Part shown: piece by piece, positions 16,746 through 25,180 of the stretch
Layout of the letters: every line of letters begins with the position of its first letter
How positions within the stretch are numbered: position 1 is the stretch's first letter
Assembly (NCBI GenBank): GCA_963851085.1
Contig: CAWKNX010000013.1
Location: 62,001 to 126,000 of the forward strand
DNA from: DATFVJ01 sp963851085
GTDB taxonomy: Bacteria > Actinomycetota > Actinomycetes > Streptosporangiales > Streptosporangiaceae
DNA: 64,000 bases
Direction of reading: 5' to 3'
Notes under the pieces: generated by a model
The model's database searches: none
Told to the model about the DNA's origin: nothing
Seen by the model: only the letters and a program-made list of their open reading frames with translations
Made by a program: the position numbers and the translations under genes

Positions 16746-17959
16746 GTGGAGCTCCCTTGCTCCGTGCCAATCGCGGTTGGCTCGGTTCGCTCGGTTCGTG
16801 CGGGCATCCTGGCGGTCAGCGCGAGCCCGCCCAGGGCCGCCACGGAGAGGGCGGCCAGGGAAAGGTAGGGGTTGCCGATCAGGCCCTGGACGACCAGCAC
16901 GAGCACGACCCCGCCGAGGTTCCCGGCGAGCAGCAGGAACCCGGCCGCCGCGCCGGCGCGTTCTGGGCCCGCGTGGAGTTCCGACCAGTCAAGCACCACC
17001 GGCAGCCCGGCCAGCAGGAAGAACCCTTCCACGAACAGGACGGCGCCGACGAAGGCCAGGTTGTGCAGGGCCGCGATCGCGAGGAACGCCACAAATGACA
17101 CGCCGACCGCGGTCTGGAGCATGGCCCGCCGCTGGTCGCGTTTCGCGACGGCCTCGGGCAGGACGGCGGCGCCGATGATCCCCGCCACGGTCATGATGGC
17201 GATCAGGTAACCGCTCGCGCTGCCCCGCCCGAAGTGGTCGAGGATCGATTCGAGCCAGGTCGCGATCGCGTTGAACACACCCATCCCGACGAACAGCAGG
17301 CCGCCAAGCGCCCACATGAGCCTGTCGCCCCTGAGCCAGCGCAGTGACACGGCGACCGACGGGTCACCGCGGAACGCCGCGGGCGTGCGGACCGCGTAGA
17401 TCACCCAGCCCGCGGCCGCGACGGCCAGGACGGCCTGCACGGCGAGCAGGAGGCGCAGCCCTCCCGCGTGCAGCAGCGGGCCGCCCGAGAGCACGGCCGC
17501 CAGGACCCCGACGAACATGGCTGCACTGCCTATCGAGATGGCCGCCGTCCGCTCGCCGGTGGGAAAGTACCGCGCGGCGACCTTCGTGATCGAGTTCAGC
17601 ACCAGCGGCTGGCCGCACGCGATCACGAACTGCCCGGCGACGGCCCATCCGTACGACGTCGGCCCGGCGAGCCGCAGCAGCCCGCCCGCGCCGGTGAGCA
17701 CCGCCCCGACCGAGAGCGCCTGCTCGAACCGCAGGTCGAGCCACCGGCCGCAGGGCAGCGCCAGGATGACGTACATGAGCGGGAAGATCCCGGCGAGGTC
17801 GCCGATGGCGCCCTCGGAAACGCCCATGGCCCGATGGGCCTCCGTCGTGATCGGCGCGAACGTGAGCCACATGAGCTGGGTGCACGCGGCCAGCAGGCCG
17901 TAGCCGGCGAGGATCGCCCACCGGTTCATCCCCACTGCCGTAGCGCTGCGCGTGGCCAT
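16742..17959 (-). CDS. MFS transporter
   Basis: A 405-residue 12-helix permease. LPCGRWLDLRFEQAL is the loop 2-3 signature region, and AGIFPLMYVILALPCG and TLTAEAH-type loops resemble the FLVCR/DIRC2-like MFS group (eukaryotic haem/choline transporter relatives, also found in bacteria). It is the first gene of the operon with the PLP lyase and FGGY kinase and probably imports their substrate. The ATG at 17959 is chosen; a GTG nine codons upstream is also possible. Confidence 0.85.
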   Translation of the reverse strand: MATRSATAVGMNRWAILAGYGLLAACTQLMWLTFAPITTEAHRAMGVSEGAIGDLAGIFPLMYVILALPCGRWLDLRFEQALSVGAVLTGAGGLLRLAGPTSYGWAVAGQFVIACGQPLVLNSITKVAARYFPTGERTAAISIGSAAMFVGVLAAVLSGGPLLHAGGLRLLLAVQAVLAVAAAGWVIYAVRTPAAFRGDPSVAVSLRWLRGDRLMWALGGLLFVGMGVFNAIATWLESILDHFGRGSASGYLIAIMTVAGIIGAAVLPEAVAKRDQRRAMLQTAVGVSFVAFLAIAALHNLAFVGAVLFVEGFFLLAGLPVVLDWSELHAGPERAGAAAGFLLLAGNLGGVVLVLVVQGLIGNPYLSLAALSVAALGGLALTARMPARTERTEPTAIGTEQGSST

Positions 17960-18088
17960 TCGCCGCTCGCTCTCCTGCCCGCCCACCCCTCAGGCGCCTG
18001 CGTACATCTTGCTGCCTGCGGCTCCGGCATGCCATGGACAGCCGATCATTCTTGATTCGGTGTCAGTCGGGGGTGTCCGGCTCTCACC

Positions 18089-18580
18089 TCAGCGCGCGGC
18101 AAGCTCTTCGGCCGCGGTTCGGCCGGCCTCGGCCGTGCGGTGCAGGAAACCGGCCAGGAGTTCGAGCTCGTCGTCCGCGTACCCCGCGCAGATCTGGTCC
18201 ATCGCCGAGTTCATCCCCGAATAGAGGCGGAGTACCTCACCGCCCCGGCCACGGACCGCACGGACGACGACGCCGCGGCGGTCGGCGGGGTCGCGGTCGC
18301 GCACGATCCAGCCGCCGCGTTCTAGCCGGTCGAGGATGCCGGTCATGGTGGCGGGGTGCAGCCCGGTGCGCCGCGCCAGCGCGCTCGGGCTGAGCGGGCC
18401 GTGACGGCCGATGAGATCAAAGCACTCCAGGTCGGTGCCCTTGAGGTCGACGTGCCCGCCGACCTGGTGGTTGAGCAGGGAGAGCTGGACGCTCATGTCG
18501 CGCAGTGACTCCTTGATCGCACGGTTGAGCCTTCTGCGGTGCCGCGCCGCACTCTGCCCGGCAGATGGTACTGATTCCAT
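18089..18580 (-). CDS. MarR-family transcriptional regulator
   Basis: A 163-residue winged-helix regulator. GTDLECFDLIGRHGPLSPSALARRTGLHPATMTGILDRLERGGWIVRDRDPADRRGVVVR is a textbook MarR DNA-binding domain including the wing DxRxxxV. The ATG at 18580 has GGAG 8-9 nt upstream. It diverges from a broken SDR gene and also lies upstream of the MFS-lyase-kinase operon on the same strand, so it may control either; the 70-bp divergent gap contains GTTC...GAAC half-sites. Confidence 0.92.
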   Translation of the reverse strand: MESVPSAGQSAARHRRRLNRAIKESLRDMSVQLSLLNHQVGGHVDLKGTDLECFDLIGRHGPLSPSALARRTGLHPATMTGILDRLERGGWIVRDRDPADRRGVVVRAVRGRGGEVLRLYSGMNSAMDQICAGYADDELELLAGFLHRTAEAGRTAAEELAAR

Positions 18581-18587
18581 ATGATAT

Positions 18588-18614
18588 GTTCTCCGTATTA
18601 TACGAACTCAGGAA
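18588..18614. promoter_or_regulatory. Possible MarR operator in divergent promoter
   Basis: The gap between the MarR gene and the SDR remnant is locally AT-rich. ATATGTTC and GAACTC lie about 12 bp apart, giving GTTC/GAAC half-sites around TCCGTATTATAC, which also contains a plausible -10 (TATTAT). MarR proteins commonly bind such inverted sites and autoregulate. Tentative. Confidence 0.3.
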
Positions 18615-18649
18615 CCCAATGTACCGCGAATCGAATCGGAGGCGGACGG

Positions 18650-18900
18650 ATGAAGATCACAATTTCGGGGCCACGGGCGGTACCGGGGCATGCCTGATCG
18701 AGCAAGCCCTTGCGGCCGGACACGCGGTCACCGCGATCGACCGCAACCTGCCCCGCGGCTACACGATCTCCCGCGCCGACCTCGCCGCCTGCATGCTCAC
18801 CCTGCTCGACGACGTGACCACCCGTGCACAGGCACCTCTGCATCGCCAGCTGACCTGGGGTTATCCCGGCCGGGTCCAAAGCACGAGCCTGGCGGGGTAG
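18650..18900 (+). pseudogene. NAD(P)-binding SDR/NmrA-type oxidoreductase, frameshifted and internally deleted
   Basis: The ATG at 18650 begins MKITISG, but one G is missing and the frame ends early. In the other frame the Rossmann motif GATGGTGACLIEQALAAGHAVTAI follows directly, then jumps to PRGYTISRADLAACMLTLLDD, which in intact family members is the C-terminal substrate-domain motif about 150 residues later. So there is both a frameshift and a large internal deletion. The tail after TLLDD has no homology and overlaps the end of the next gene. The intact version was probably a MarR-controlled flavin or NADPH oxidoreductase. Confidence 0.75.
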
Positions 18901-20591
18901 CTCGCGGTGTGCCATAGCTGGTTGTTAGCGATCACACCGTCGGTCTCCGTCACCATGTCCCCTCCGGTGCCGAGGTTGACGTCCACCTTGGGCAGGGCCG
19001 AGGAGGCGACCTCGAGCCGTATCCGGTGTCCGGGCGCGAACCGCTGGCAGGTATCCCACAGCGAGATGTCGACGGCGTAGATCTCGTCCGGGGTCACCGG
19101 CAGTTCACGTTCGAAGCCGCCGCGGTAGCGCAGCCGGACCATGCCGTCGCACAGCCGCTGTGCGAAGCCGTTCGGGTGGACGTCGAGCAGTCTGGCCATG
19201 ACATCGGTGTCCGCGGCCGACGTGGCGACGTGGGCGAGGAGCCGGACCGGGCCGATGACCTCGAGCGGTTCGCTGACGGGCTCGCTGGTGTAGACGAGCA
19301 CGTCGCCACGGGACTCGACGCCGTGGTAGTCGTCGGGGCCGCCGAGCTGAGCGCTGCTCGCCTCGGTGATGAACGGCACCGGGCGGTCCGGATCGTGCAC
19401 CCAGGTATCGGGCGGCTCCTCGCCGGCCGGGGCGGCACCGACGAGCCTGCCGTCGCCGTAGCGGCTGTTGGCCCGGCCACCGCTGGACAGGAACAGGGAG
19501 GTCTCCACGACGTCGGGCGGCGGCCAGGCTGGTTCGTCGCGCCACTCACCCCCGCCCATGACGAAGATCCGTACGGGTGCGGGCGGCCGCGCCGGGCGGA
19601 TGCCTTTGACATGCTCGTCGAGGAACCCGTGGATCACCTCGTCGAGGTCGATGAGCGCACGCGGGCCGAAGTCCACCTCACCGAGCTTGCGGGTCGTGTT
19701 CACCGCGTGGCCCCAGGGCCCCATCAGCAGCCGCTGCCCGCCACGTCCCGCCGCCACCATCGAGGCGAAGTTGGCCGGGGTGCCGACCTCCTCGTCGTCG
19801 TACCACCCGGAGATATGCAGCACCGGCAGGTCGATCTCGCCAATCCGGTGCTGATAGCGATGCGGCTCCCACCACTCGTCAAGCACCCGGTGCCCGAGCC
19901 TGGCGCGCCAGTTCGGCGAGACAAACCCCGCCGCCTCGTCCATGGTCATCAGCGGCCGGTGCCGGTAGATCTCCGCCCAGTCGACGTCCTCCCGGTACTG
20001 CGGCACCCGGCCGTCCACGAGGCGGAACCAGTTGACGTACATCGGGCTGGGCACACCGGTCGGATGCTCGACGAACGGATCGCTCGGCGTGACCAGGCAC
20101 ACCATCGCACGCAGCGCCGGTGGGTGCTCCAGCGCCGCCAGCCACTGAACATGACCGCCGTAGCTGCCGCCGTGAGTTGCGACATCTCCGGTGCACCAGT
20201 CCTGCCCGGCGACCCAGCCGATGACGTCGAAACCGTCCACGCCGTCGTTACAGTAGGGCTCGAACAGCCCTTCGGAGTCGCCGCGACCGCGGACGTCGAC
20301 CATGACCGCCACGTAGCCCGCCTTGGCGAACCCGGTGGCCCGCTTCGACTGGATCTCACCGCTCTTGCCGTAGGGCGTGCGCATGACGACGGCGGGCGCG
20401 GGCACCGACCCGGCCAGGGTCACGTCGGCGGCCAGCGTGACGCCGTCCCGCATCGGGATCCGGACGTTGAATCGGCGGGCGATTTCAGCCACGGTTGTCC
20501 ACGCTACCGTCGGCGCTGCCGCCGGCGCGGATTGATTTTCCGGGGGTGGCAGCAATTGCGGTTGCGCGGGCAGCGCTCCGGCTGATGCCAT
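18861..20591 (-). CDS. CocE/NonD-family hydrolase (X-Pro dipeptidyl-peptidase S15-like)
   Basis: A 576-residue CocE-type serine hydrolase. RIPMRDGVTLAADV opens the catalytic domain, MRTPYGKSG and VDVRGRGDSEG follow, the nucleophile elbow is THGGSYGGHVQW, and LHISGWYDD and GPWGHAVN supply the Asp and His regions. The C-terminal half (after about residue 330) is the jelly-roll domain with SEPLEVIGPVRLLAHV and LVLWTRPG. Family members hydrolyse esters or amides such as cocaine or cephalosporin esters. The first 30 residues are low complexity, and this start lies only 6 bp from the divergent GNAT start, so a start at GTG 20507 or 20492 is equally possible. Confidence 0.92.
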   Translation of the reverse strand: MASAGALPAQPQLLPPPENQSAPAAAPTVAWTTVAEIARRFNVRIPMRDGVTLAADVTLAGSVPAPAVVMRTPYGKSGEIQSKRATGFAKAGYVAVMVDVRGRGDSEGLFEPYCNDGVDGFDVIGWVAGQDWCTGDVATHGGSYGGHVQWLAALEHPPALRAMVCLVTPSDPFVEHPTGVPSPMYVNWFRLVDGRVPQYREDVDWAEIYRHRPLMTMDEAAGFVSPNWRARLGHRVLDEWWEPHRYQHRIGEIDLPVLHISGWYDDEEVGTPANFASMVAAGRGGQRLLMGPWGHAVNTTRKLGEVDFGPRALIDLDEVIHGFLDEHVKGIRPARPPAPVRIFVMGGGEWRDEPAWPPPDVVETSLFLSSGGRANSRYGDGRLVGAAPAGEEPPDTWVHDPDRPVPFITEASSAQLGGPDDYHGVESRGDVLVYTSEPVSEPLEVIGPVRLLAHVATSAADTDVMARLLDVHPNGFAQRLCDGMVRLRYRGGFERELPVTPDEIYAVDISLWDTCQRFAPGHRIRLEVASSALPKVDVNLGTGGDMVTETDGVIANNQLWHTASYPARLVLWTRPG

Positions 20592-20597
20592 GCCTGC

Positions 20598-21389
20598 ATG
20601 GAAGCAGATCGCGTACGCGGCCTTTTCGACGCCCAGGTGCGGCGGAGCGCGACCTCAGACGGCTCGGGTGCGCTGATCGAGACCGACGAGCACGTGACGC
20701 GATGGGTGGCGGCCGGTGGCCAGGGCTGGTCCGGCATCACCTGGTCGGCGCTGGACGAAGGCTGCGCCGACGCGGTCATCGCGGCTCAGGTCGCGTACTT
20801 CGCCGACCGGGGCAAGAAGTTCGAGTGGAAGCTCTACGACTACGACCGGCCAGCCGACCTGGCCGCGCGCCTCACCGCCGCCGGCTTCACACCGGAGGAC
20901 GACCAAGCGCTGATGGTCGCGGCGGTCTCGGACGTGCCGCAGGACGTGCCGCCACCCGCCGGGGCGCGACTGCTTCCCGTCACGGACGAAGCAGGCGTCA
21001 GCTTGCTCATCGAGGTCCATGAGCGTGTCTTCGGCAGGGATCACTCGCAGCTACACCGCTCGCTGCTCGCGCAGTTGCGGACCGCGCCCGAGGTGACCGC
21101 GATGGTCGTGGCCATGGCCGGTGACGAGCCGGTCTGCTCGGCCCGGATCGAGTTCCTGCCCGGCCGGGACTTCGCCAGCATCTGGGGTGGCGGGACGCTG
21201 CCCGCCTGGCGGCGGCGTGGGATCTACCGCGCCCTCGTCGCGTACCGCGCACAGTTGGCGGCCGCGCGAGGGTATCGCTTTCTCCAGGTGGACGCCTCGT
21301 CCGACAGCCAGCCGATCCTCGAGCATCTCGGCTTCGTTTCCCTCGCCAGGACCAGGCCGTTCGTCTGGGACCCCGCGGCGGCCGGCTGA
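20598..21389 (+). CDS. GNAT-family N-acetyltransferase
   Basis: A 263-residue protein with an N-terminal GNAT-like half and a C-terminal catalytic GNAT domain. SARIEFLPGRDFASIWGGGTLPAWRRRGIYRALVAYRAQLAAARGYRFLQVDASSDSQPILEHLGFVSLART holds the acetyl-CoA loop (RRRGIYRAL) and the typical end SxPILExLGF. The acceptor is unknown. Its start is 6 bp from the annotated start of the divergent CocE gene, so the promoter must lie inside that gene's 5' end if both starts are right. Confidence 0.88.
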   Translation: MEADRVRGLFDAQVRRSATSDGSGALIETDEHVTRWVAAGGQGWSGITWSALDEGCADAVIAAQVAYFADRGKKFEWKLYDYDRPADLAARLTAAGFTPEDDQALMVAAVSDVPQDVPPPAGARLLPVTDEAGVSLLIEVHERVFGRDHSQLHRSLLAQLRTAPEVTAMVVAMAGDEPVCSARIEFLPGRDFASIWGGGTLPAWRRRGIYRALVAYRAQLAAARGYRFLQVDASSDSQPILEHLGFVSLARTRPFVWDPAAAG

Positions 21390-21498
21390 GCCGGAGTCAG
21401 CCGCCCGACCCAGGCTGGACGATTACTTTGAGATACATCCGTCGCACGGGATTGCCCGAAACTGCGTACGCCCGGTTGCGACGAGGTAGAAACAGACG

Positions 21499-21915
21499 AT
21501 GAAGATCCGCAAGATCAACGTCCCGGGCTTGGCGCGGCTGCCCGCGTTCTGCCACGCCACCATCGCCGGCGAGCAGGTGCTCGTCTCAGGGATGCTGGGC
21601 GACAGGCCCGGCCAACTTGAACTGGTCGAGGGAGGGACCGCGGCCCAGACGGTCCAGGCGCTGCGCAACATGGAACTGGTCCTGAAGGCATGCGGCTGCG
21701 GGCTCCGTGACGTCGCGAAGGTCAACGTCTACCTCGCCGACATGGCGACATTCGCCGAAATGAACGACGCCTACCTGAGCGTCTTCGGTCCCGAGCCGCC
21801 GGCGAGGATCACAGTGGGCTGCAACGGTCTCGCGCTCGGCGCGGCAGTGGAGATCGACTGCACCGCCTTCCTGCCCGACCCGCAGGAAAGCGGCGTGGGC
21901 GACAGAGCCGGATAG
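21499..21915 (+). CDS. RidA/YjgF-family protein
   Basis: A 138-residue member of the Rid superfamily, trimeric proteins that hydrolyse reactive enamines/imines. TAAQTVQALRNMELVLKACGCGLRDVAKVNVYLADMATFAEMNDAYLSVFG and PPARITVGCNGLALGAAVEIDCTAFLP match the family, including the catalytic Arg in PPARITV. MKIRKINVPGLARLPAFCHA is the usual start region. A copy of the recurrent 20-nt motif follows 60 nt after the stop. Confidence 0.93.
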   Translation: MKIRKINVPGLARLPAFCHATIAGEQVLVSGMLGDRPGQLELVEGGTAAQTVQALRNMELVLKACGCGLRDVAKVNVYLADMATFAEMNDAYLSVFGPEPPARITVGCNGLALGAAVEIDCTAFLPDPQESGVGDRAG

Positions 21916-21975
21916 CGGGCGGTCCGCACCGCCTCCTCCTGCCGCCATGGTCACCGGCGCGGACATGGCAAGGCG

Positions 21976-21995
21976 ATGATCCCGAACGGCTGCGC
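21976..21995 (+). repeat. Recurrent 3'-end motif
   Basis: ATGATCCCGAACGGCTGCGC, 60 nt after the RidA stop codon and in the same orientation, between two convergent genes. Confidence 0.7.
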
Positions 21996-22019
21996 TGTGT
22001 GCCGCGGCCCTGGTCAGGC

Positions 22020-23168
22020 TCACGCGGCCGCCGCGAGGATCGCACGCATGTCGTCTTCGGCCAAGACGACGGGATTGCCCTGCGTGCTGCTTGCCTTCAT
22101 CGCCTTGGCGGCGACGTCGCCGAAGTCCTGCGGACGCAGGCCGAAATCGCGCAGCCCGGGAATGTGAAGCTGGGCGACCGTCTCGCGGATCCAGGCGACG
22201 CCATCGTCGATCGCGGCGCCGGGGTCACCGGTCAGCAGTTGTGCGGCTTCCGCGTACCTGGCGAGGGCGGGGCCGCCCTGCTGCGCCGATCGCAGGACGC
22301 GCACGTTCGCCTCGACGACCGGTGCGAGCAGCGCGGCGCAGGCGACGCCGTGCGGCATGCCGGCGGCGGCCGCGCCGACGACGCTGGCGATTCCGTGGAC
22401 CGCGCCGAGCTTGGCGTTCGCGAGTGCCATTCCGCCGAGCAGGCTGCACAGGGCCATGTCGCTGCGCGCCTGGACGTCCGCGCCGTCGGCGTAGGCCCGC
22501 CGGAGCCCGGCCGCTGCGAGCCGCAGTCCGCCGCGCGCGAGGCAGTCGGTCACGGCGTTCGCGCGGACCGAGACGAATGGCTCCAGGCACTGGGTCAGCG
22601 CGTCAAGCCCGCTTGCCGCGGTGACGTGCGGCGGGCAGGTGAGGGTGAGCAGTGGATCGACGAGCGCGACCCGCGGGATCATCAACGCGCTGCGCAGGCT
22701 GGCCTTGACCCCGTGGGCCGGCGAGGCGAGCACGGCGTTGGCGGTCACCTCCGCACCTGTGCCCGCAGTCGTGGGGACCGCGACCAACGGGACGGCGGCC
22801 TTCGTTATCTTCCTGCCAGAGCCGACAGCCTCCAGGTAGTCCAGCGGGTCGCCGCCGTTGGCAAGCAACATGGCCACGGCCTTACCCAGGTCGATGACGC
22901 TGCCACCGCCGATCGCAGCGACCACGTCGGCTCCGTGCTCGCGTGCCGTCGCGGTGGCCGCCCGTGCCGATTCTGCCGTCGGCTCGCGGTCCACCGTGAC
23001 GATGGTGGACGGCAACTGCAGCCCGGCCAGGATCCCGGCGTAGCTGTCGGGGCGCGAGCCCGTGCATACCAGCGCCCGCGACCCGAGCCCGGCCAGCACG
23101 GACGGGAGTTGCGCGGCACGGCCAGATCCCACGATGACACGGCCGGCCGTAGCGAACTCCAGCGACAT
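22020..23168 (-). CDS. Iron-containing-alcohol-dehydrogenase-fold oxidoreductase (maleylacetate-reductase-like)
   Basis: A 382-residue Fe-ADH superfamily protein. NAD(P)-binding AAIGGGSVIDLGKAVAMLL, VPTTAGTGAEVTANAVL, SGLDALTQCLEPFVSVRANAVTD and AVHGIASVVGAAAAGMPHG are visible. The usual metal-ligand pattern DAxxH reads DALTQ here, so one His ligand is replaced by Gln; the later histidines are present. The ATG at 23168 follows the ABM gene stop by 14 nt, so the two form an operon. Substrate unknown: an aldehyde, lactaldehyde or maleylacetate-type compound. Confidence 0.88.
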   Translation of the reverse strand: MSLEFATAGRVIVGSGRAAQLPSVLAGLGSRALVCTGSRPDSYAGILAGLQLPSTIVTVDREPTAESARAATATAREHGADVVAAIGGGSVIDLGKAVAMLLANGGDPLDYLEAVGSGRKITKAAVPLVAVPTTAGTGAEVTANAVLASPAHGVKASLRSALMIPRVALVDPLLTLTCPPHVTAASGLDALTQCLEPFVSVRANAVTDCLARGGLRLAAAGLRRAYADGADVQARSDMALCSLLGGMALANAKLGAVHGIASVVGAAAAGMPHGVACAALLAPVVEANVRVLRSAQQGGPALARYAEAAQLLTGDPGAAIDDGVAWIRETVAQLHIPGLRDFGLRPQDFGDVAAKAMKASSTQGNPVVLAEDDMRAILAAAA

Positions 23169-23182
23169 TCCGGTCACCGCGA

Positions 23183-23497
23183 TCAGCTCGCCCAATCCTG
23201 TGGCCGAACCGGGAAGACCGCGGCGAACTTCGTGGACTCCCTCGGCCGCGCCATCATCTCCGCGACCGTGTCCCGCCAAGTCGCGTAGTGCGGGGTCTGT
23301 TTGTGCGCCGCCGACGCGTCCGCGTCGCGGTAGACCTCCACCAGGACCACGTGCGCCGGATCGTCGTCGTCGGCGATGACGTCGAAACGAACCACGCCAG
23401 GCTCGGCCAGCGATGCCCGCGCATTGACGAGTGTGGCGGCGAGGAAGTCCTCGACACGCTCGGGCGTGACGCGCACATGAACGTGTACGACAAGCAT
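23183..23497 (-). CDS. Antibiotic-biosynthesis-monooxygenase (ABM) domain protein, LsrG-like
   Basis: A 104-residue dimeric alpha+beta barrel (ABM) protein. MLVVHVHVRVTPERVEDFLAATLVNARASLAEPGVVRFDVI and VEVYRDADASAAHKQTPHYATWRDTVAEMM are the standard pattern of the quinol-monooxygenase/LsrG group. Cofactor-free oxygenation of a quinol or isomerisation of a small sugar-like signal are the known roles. It is the first gene of an operon with the Fe-ADH-type gene. Confidence 0.92.
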   Translation of the reverse strand: MLVVHVHVRVTPERVEDFLAATLVNARASLAEPGVVRFDVIADDDDPAHVVLVEVYRDADASAAHKQTPHYATWRDTVAEMMARPRESTKFAAVFPVRPQDWAS

Positions 23498-23625
23498 GCG
23501 CCCATCTTGCTACACCCGGCCGCCCGACCCTTCGAGCCTGGGACTGCTTTCACCCGTGTTTTCATTGGATTGAGACGGCGAAGGAACTTGAGCTGCTCCG
23601 CAGCTAACCTGACCTGACCGGACGC

Positions 23626-23949
23626 TCACGACGGACGCGGTGCGGATGGTAAGCATTCCTCCGCTCCGCGCCCATGGTGACCCGTACGTCCGGCGGGCGT
23701 TGGGACGGTGCGGTGGTCAGCGGAAGCGGTGTCGTCGTCGGCCCAGAATTCGATGAGCTCGTCCGCGCGAAGCTGCTGTGGTGGCACGTCGGACCGCAAA
23801 ATGCGGCCGGTGGTCAGCGTCCAGGTATTGATGAGCAGTAACGCCAGCAACTCGTCCTCGGACTGAGCGTTCCGGGCGGCGCGCAGGCTCGTTGACGAAC
23901 CGTTCCCCGAAGCCGCGTCCGCGCGCGGGCCGGACGGTGTCACCAGCAT
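23626..23949 (-). CDS. Small conserved-looking acidic protein
   Basis: Open for 107 codons. The first 27 and last 25 residues are low complexity, but the middle, ARNAQSEDELLALLLINTWTLTTGRILRSDVPPQQLRADELIEFWADDD, looks like a real folded helix-rich segment; the end LxxDELIxFWADD recurs in short actinobacterial hypotheticals I remember. No clear ribosome-binding site was found at the first ATG, and an internal GTG/TTG start is possible. Function unknown. Confidence 0.4.
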   Translation of the reverse strand: MLVTPSGPRADAASGNGSSTSLRAARNAQSEDELLALLLINTWTLTTGRILRSDVPPQQLRADELIEFWADDDTASADHRTVPTPAGRTGHHGRGAEECLPSAPRPS

Positions 23950-24461
23950 CTGCCGAACCCGCTGCGCGCCGCCACAGCGGTGCCGTAATTCACGACGCGC
24001 CTCCGATCCACGTAGCGTAAACGTGCGGGCTGCCCTGCGGTCCCGCGGCGTCCTGATAACACAGGTGGGTCACGAAACCTCGGGGTGCGGCCCGCTGGCT
24101 TGCCCAGCTGGAAAGCCACTCAGGTCGAGCAAGTCTTGTTGCCGGCCGGTTACCAGGTGACATTCCGGATCGTGCCGGGACGATCCGGGAGCGATTGATC
24201 GCCAAGACTCTACGCCGATGCGACCGGCGATGCGGCGGAATTTCGGAGCCGAGCCGCCGCCGTTTTCCTTCGGAGCCCTGATCCACGCTCCTACCTGCAC
24301 ATACGCTCTCCGGGGAGGGCGACACGCGGTGTGCGGACAAGCGCCCCGTAAACGGTCAATTGCATCTGCACGTGCGGATGCACTGAACCCGGCGAAGCTT
24401 GGCAATAGGAGCGTACCGGGTGTTTCCGGGACACCTGCCTTGCGTTCGCCGACTACCCAGG
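23950..24461. other. No supported gene
   Basis: About 510 bp. Several short frames on both strands, none with recognisable motifs or a good start. Confidence 0.45.
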
Positions 24462-24842
24462 CTAGAACTCCACGATGACGGTCTGCGCCGTACCGCGCAG
24501 CTCAATTGGCCGCCATGACGGCGCGAGCGGTGGAATCGAATCGGGCCCAGTGAACTTTTCGTACACGCCGGCCGTGGTGAATTCCTCGGACTCCCCCCGG
24601 GGAACGTCGAGCTCAGGCAGGAAGAAGCCGAATACTTCGCCGCCCGCGTCGGTCGTCTTCAGCAAAGTGACGGAAACGAGTGATCCGAGCGCTGTCTCGG
24701 CCGTCGTTATTTCGTCGGACATGAAGCTCTTCGCGGCAGATATGCCATCGTTGTAGATCAGCGCGGGGATACCTGGGGTACGGCCGGCAGTGTACTCAAC
24801 TTCGACCTTGTGGTGTTTCAGCACAAATCTGTTCGCGGGCAT
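24462..24842 (-). CDS. Conserved hypothetical beta-rich protein (126 aa)
   Basis: MPANRFVLKHHKVEVEYT, TALGSLVSVTLLKTTDAGGEVFGFFLPELDVP and WRPIELRGTAQTVIVEF are the three conserved blocks of a small actinobacterial family of about 125 residues that I recognise only as hypothetical. Alternating hydrophobic residues suggest a beta-sandwich, with no signal peptide or membrane segment. AGGGAACC lies upstream of the ATG. A short DNA stretch coding AGRTPGIPAL here is echoed at 30910-30930 in a broken gene. Confidence 0.75.
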   Translation of the reverse strand: MPANRFVLKHHKVEVEYTAGRTPGIPALIYNDGISAAKSFMSDEITTAETALGSLVSVTLLKTTDAGGEVFGFFLPELDVPRGESEEFTTAGVYEKFTGPDSIPPLAPSWRPIELRGTAQTVIVEF

Positions 24843-25025
24843 GGTTCCCTCTGTCTTCCCGGTGGAGGCCTGGCCTCCAGTCCTTGTTCTTTACTCCTGC
24901 AAGGACCAGAGGGGCGGTGGGCCGGCCTGATACACGGCCAGCCGGTTGAACCGCCCAGGCACCGGGACGTCACGCGGGTTCGCGCACCCGCCGCGCCGTC
25001 CGTTGTACGAGTGGGCGGGTACGCC

Positions 25026-25127
25026 GATCGGCGCACGACAGTGCGCCGATCAACGCACGACACCCCCGCACGGTCATCGCCGACCGTGCGGGTGTCCGGT
25101 GGCGCCCAGGCGCCCTGGGCGCCTGGG
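25026..25127 (-). terminator. Three successive hairpins downstream of the DHA2 exporter
   Basis: Perfect stem GATCGGCGCAC/GTGCGCCGATC with a 4-nt loop at 25026-25051; CACCCCCGCACGGTC/GACCGTGCGGGTG at 25061-25094; CCCAGGCGCC/GGCGCCTGGG at 25105-25127. All lie 50-155 nt after the exporter stop codon (25181). No T-tract, as is usual for actinomycete terminators. Confidence 0.65.
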
Positions 25128-25180
25128 GGCCAGGGTCCCGGTTCGCGGTGCCTGCAGGATGGGGGCCGCGAACCGGAGCC

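Noticed and set aside
24070..24405. Overlapping frames near 24.2 kb
   Set aside because: No motifs, no good ribosome-binding site, and several frames compete on both strands.
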